DNA of 64,000 bases, taken from assembly GCA_017557195.1 (NCBI GenBank), contig JAFZAL010000017.1:39722-103721 (forward strand). Direction: 5' to 3'. Below are positions 63,504 through 64,000 of the stretch, one piece after another; position 1 is the first letter of the stretch, and each line of letters opens with the position of its first letter. This DNA comes from Thermoguttaceae bacterium. GTDB taxonomy: Bacteria > Planctomycetota > Planctomycetia > Pirellulales > Thermoguttaceae. The notes beneath the pieces are model-generated. The model was not told the origin of the DNA. It worked only from the letters and a program-made list of their open reading frames with translations, and ran no database searches. The position numbers and the translations under genes were made by a program.

Positions 63504-63725
63504 TTTCGCAGCAAGACAATTTCTGTACTATGCGAAAAGGTTTAAGGACGCACAATCGCAATTAAAGCGGGCGTCGCAGGGTTTGCTGTTCTGGTGTAAG
63601 AACAGCGTTTTCGTTCTGGAGGCCTCACGTTGGCTACAGGCTATGTCCATCCGGGGCCGAACGAAAAAACGTCCCTGAGTTAGTATTATCAATGCCTTTT
63701 TTAAAGATTTAGGAAATCAAATCAA
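63504..63725 (+). other. Structured leader of tuf
   Basis: Between the last tRNA and tuf, two strong stems can form: GCTGTTCT/AGAACAGC (63585-63606), and CGTTTTCGTTC with GAACGAAAAAACG (63606-63616 and 63659-63671) enclosing GGAGGCCTC- and GGGGCC-containing sequence. The region could regulate tuf or assist processing of the tRNA-mRNA precursor. No ORF is present. Confidence 0.45.
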
Positions 63726-64000
63726 ATGGCAAAGGACGTATTCGAACGAACAAAAACTCACGTCAACGTTGGTACTATTGGACACATTGACCATGGCAAG
63801 ACCACGTTGACCGGCGCTATCCTGGCGGTTCAGTCTGCAAAGGGATTGGCGAAATTCAAGTCTTACGCTGATATCGCCAAGGGCGGTACGGTTCGCGACG
63901 CTTCCAAGACGGTTACCATCGCGGTTGCTCACTGCGAATATGAAACCGAAAAGCGACACTACGCTCACATTGACTGCCCCGGCCACGCCGACTTCGTCAA
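63726..64000 (+). CDS. tuf: Elongation factor Tu (5' part, cut by window end)
   Basis: EF-Tu carries aminoacyl-tRNA to the ribosome as its GTP complex. The first 91 codons are present: the start [29 protein letters not shown] contains the G1 P-loop (GHIDHGKT), and [12 protein letters not shown] holds the G3 DCPGH motif. Switch I shows a small variant ([21 protein letters not shown]) where most EF-Tu have RGITIN, as in other deep-branching planctomycete copies; this is recalled, not checked. It follows the Thr-Tyr-Gly-Thr tRNA array, a widespread bacterial arrangement. Confidence 0.95.
   Translation, partial: MAKDVFERTKTHVNVGTIGHIDHGKTTLTGAILAVQSAKGLAKFKSYADIAKGGTVRDASKTVTIAVAHCEYETEKRHYAHIDCPGHADFV

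Overview
This looks like a chromosomal segment of a bacterium in the phylum Planctomycetota (inference). Supporting signs are an exosortase with two PEP-CTERM substrates, an EpsI protein and a Wzz/BY-kinase, a sigma-70 factor carrying an extra MerR-like helix-turn-helix domain, a Tat-exported Gfo/Idh oxidoreductase, small secreted Tyr/Gln-rich proteins, and many large genes of unknown function. Base composition is near 47% G+C by eye. The right end is the conserved tRNA-Thr/Tyr/Gly/Thr-tuf cluster. I see no rRNA operon, CRISPR array, integrase or prophage.

Layout. 1-6.4 kb: a PEP-CTERM autotransporter-like protein, an orphan treZ, and a small secreted protein followed by a structured, terminator-ended 360-nt stretch. 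6.8-12.5 kb: a 1909-residue TIR-STAND ATPase with 16 WD40-like and about 10 Sel1 repeats. 12.9-17 kb: a 51-residue membrane peptide, rsmG, a secreted GH43-like protein, an SDR, and a SET-HNH fusion. 17-24.8 kb: iorB, a degenerate M16 peptidase, then the exosortase, polysaccharide co-polymerase/tyrosine kinase, EpsI and methyltransferase. 24.8-34.2 kb: a 1602-residue PEP-CTERM protein with a 575-residue internal duplication, a broken RAYT transposase inside REP-type inverted repeats, tRNA-Ser, a terpene-cyclase-fold/HEAT secreted protein and a Tat oxidoreductase. 34.3-40.1 kb: a LysE exporter and a five-gene glycan operon (rmlD, yqeG-type HAD, a GT39-like and two GT4-like transferases). 41-57.4 kb: eight co-oriented genes centred on a membrane-anchored GTPase, a Ser/Thr kinase, a 1526-residue GAP1-like protein, a VWA protein and a PP2C phosphatase. 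57.6-64 kb: zinc ribbon, nadD, holA, a membrane protein, a sigma factor, four tRNAs and the start of tuf.

How the genes fit together. The exosortase block would process the PEP-CTERM proteins at both flanks, while the BY-kinase and the rmlD glycan operon would build the surface polysaccharide. The 41-57 kb cluster has the kinase + phosphatase + GTPase + VWA + GAP1 composition of the NTP-dependent, GTPase-centred conflict systems known mainly from computational work. Here the GTPase, GAP1 and a partner are membrane-embedded. The TIR-STAND protein and the SET-HNH fusion are further candidate defence or signalling proteins, but the three lie apart among housekeeping genes rather than in one island.

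Genome-scale texture. Many intergenic gaps hold drifting 7-nt-like tandem repeats, often with a GCGCTTGCGTA core. The pentamer GTSAC is strikingly rare in the whole window (about 16 by eye against roughly 120 expected), while GTWAC is common.
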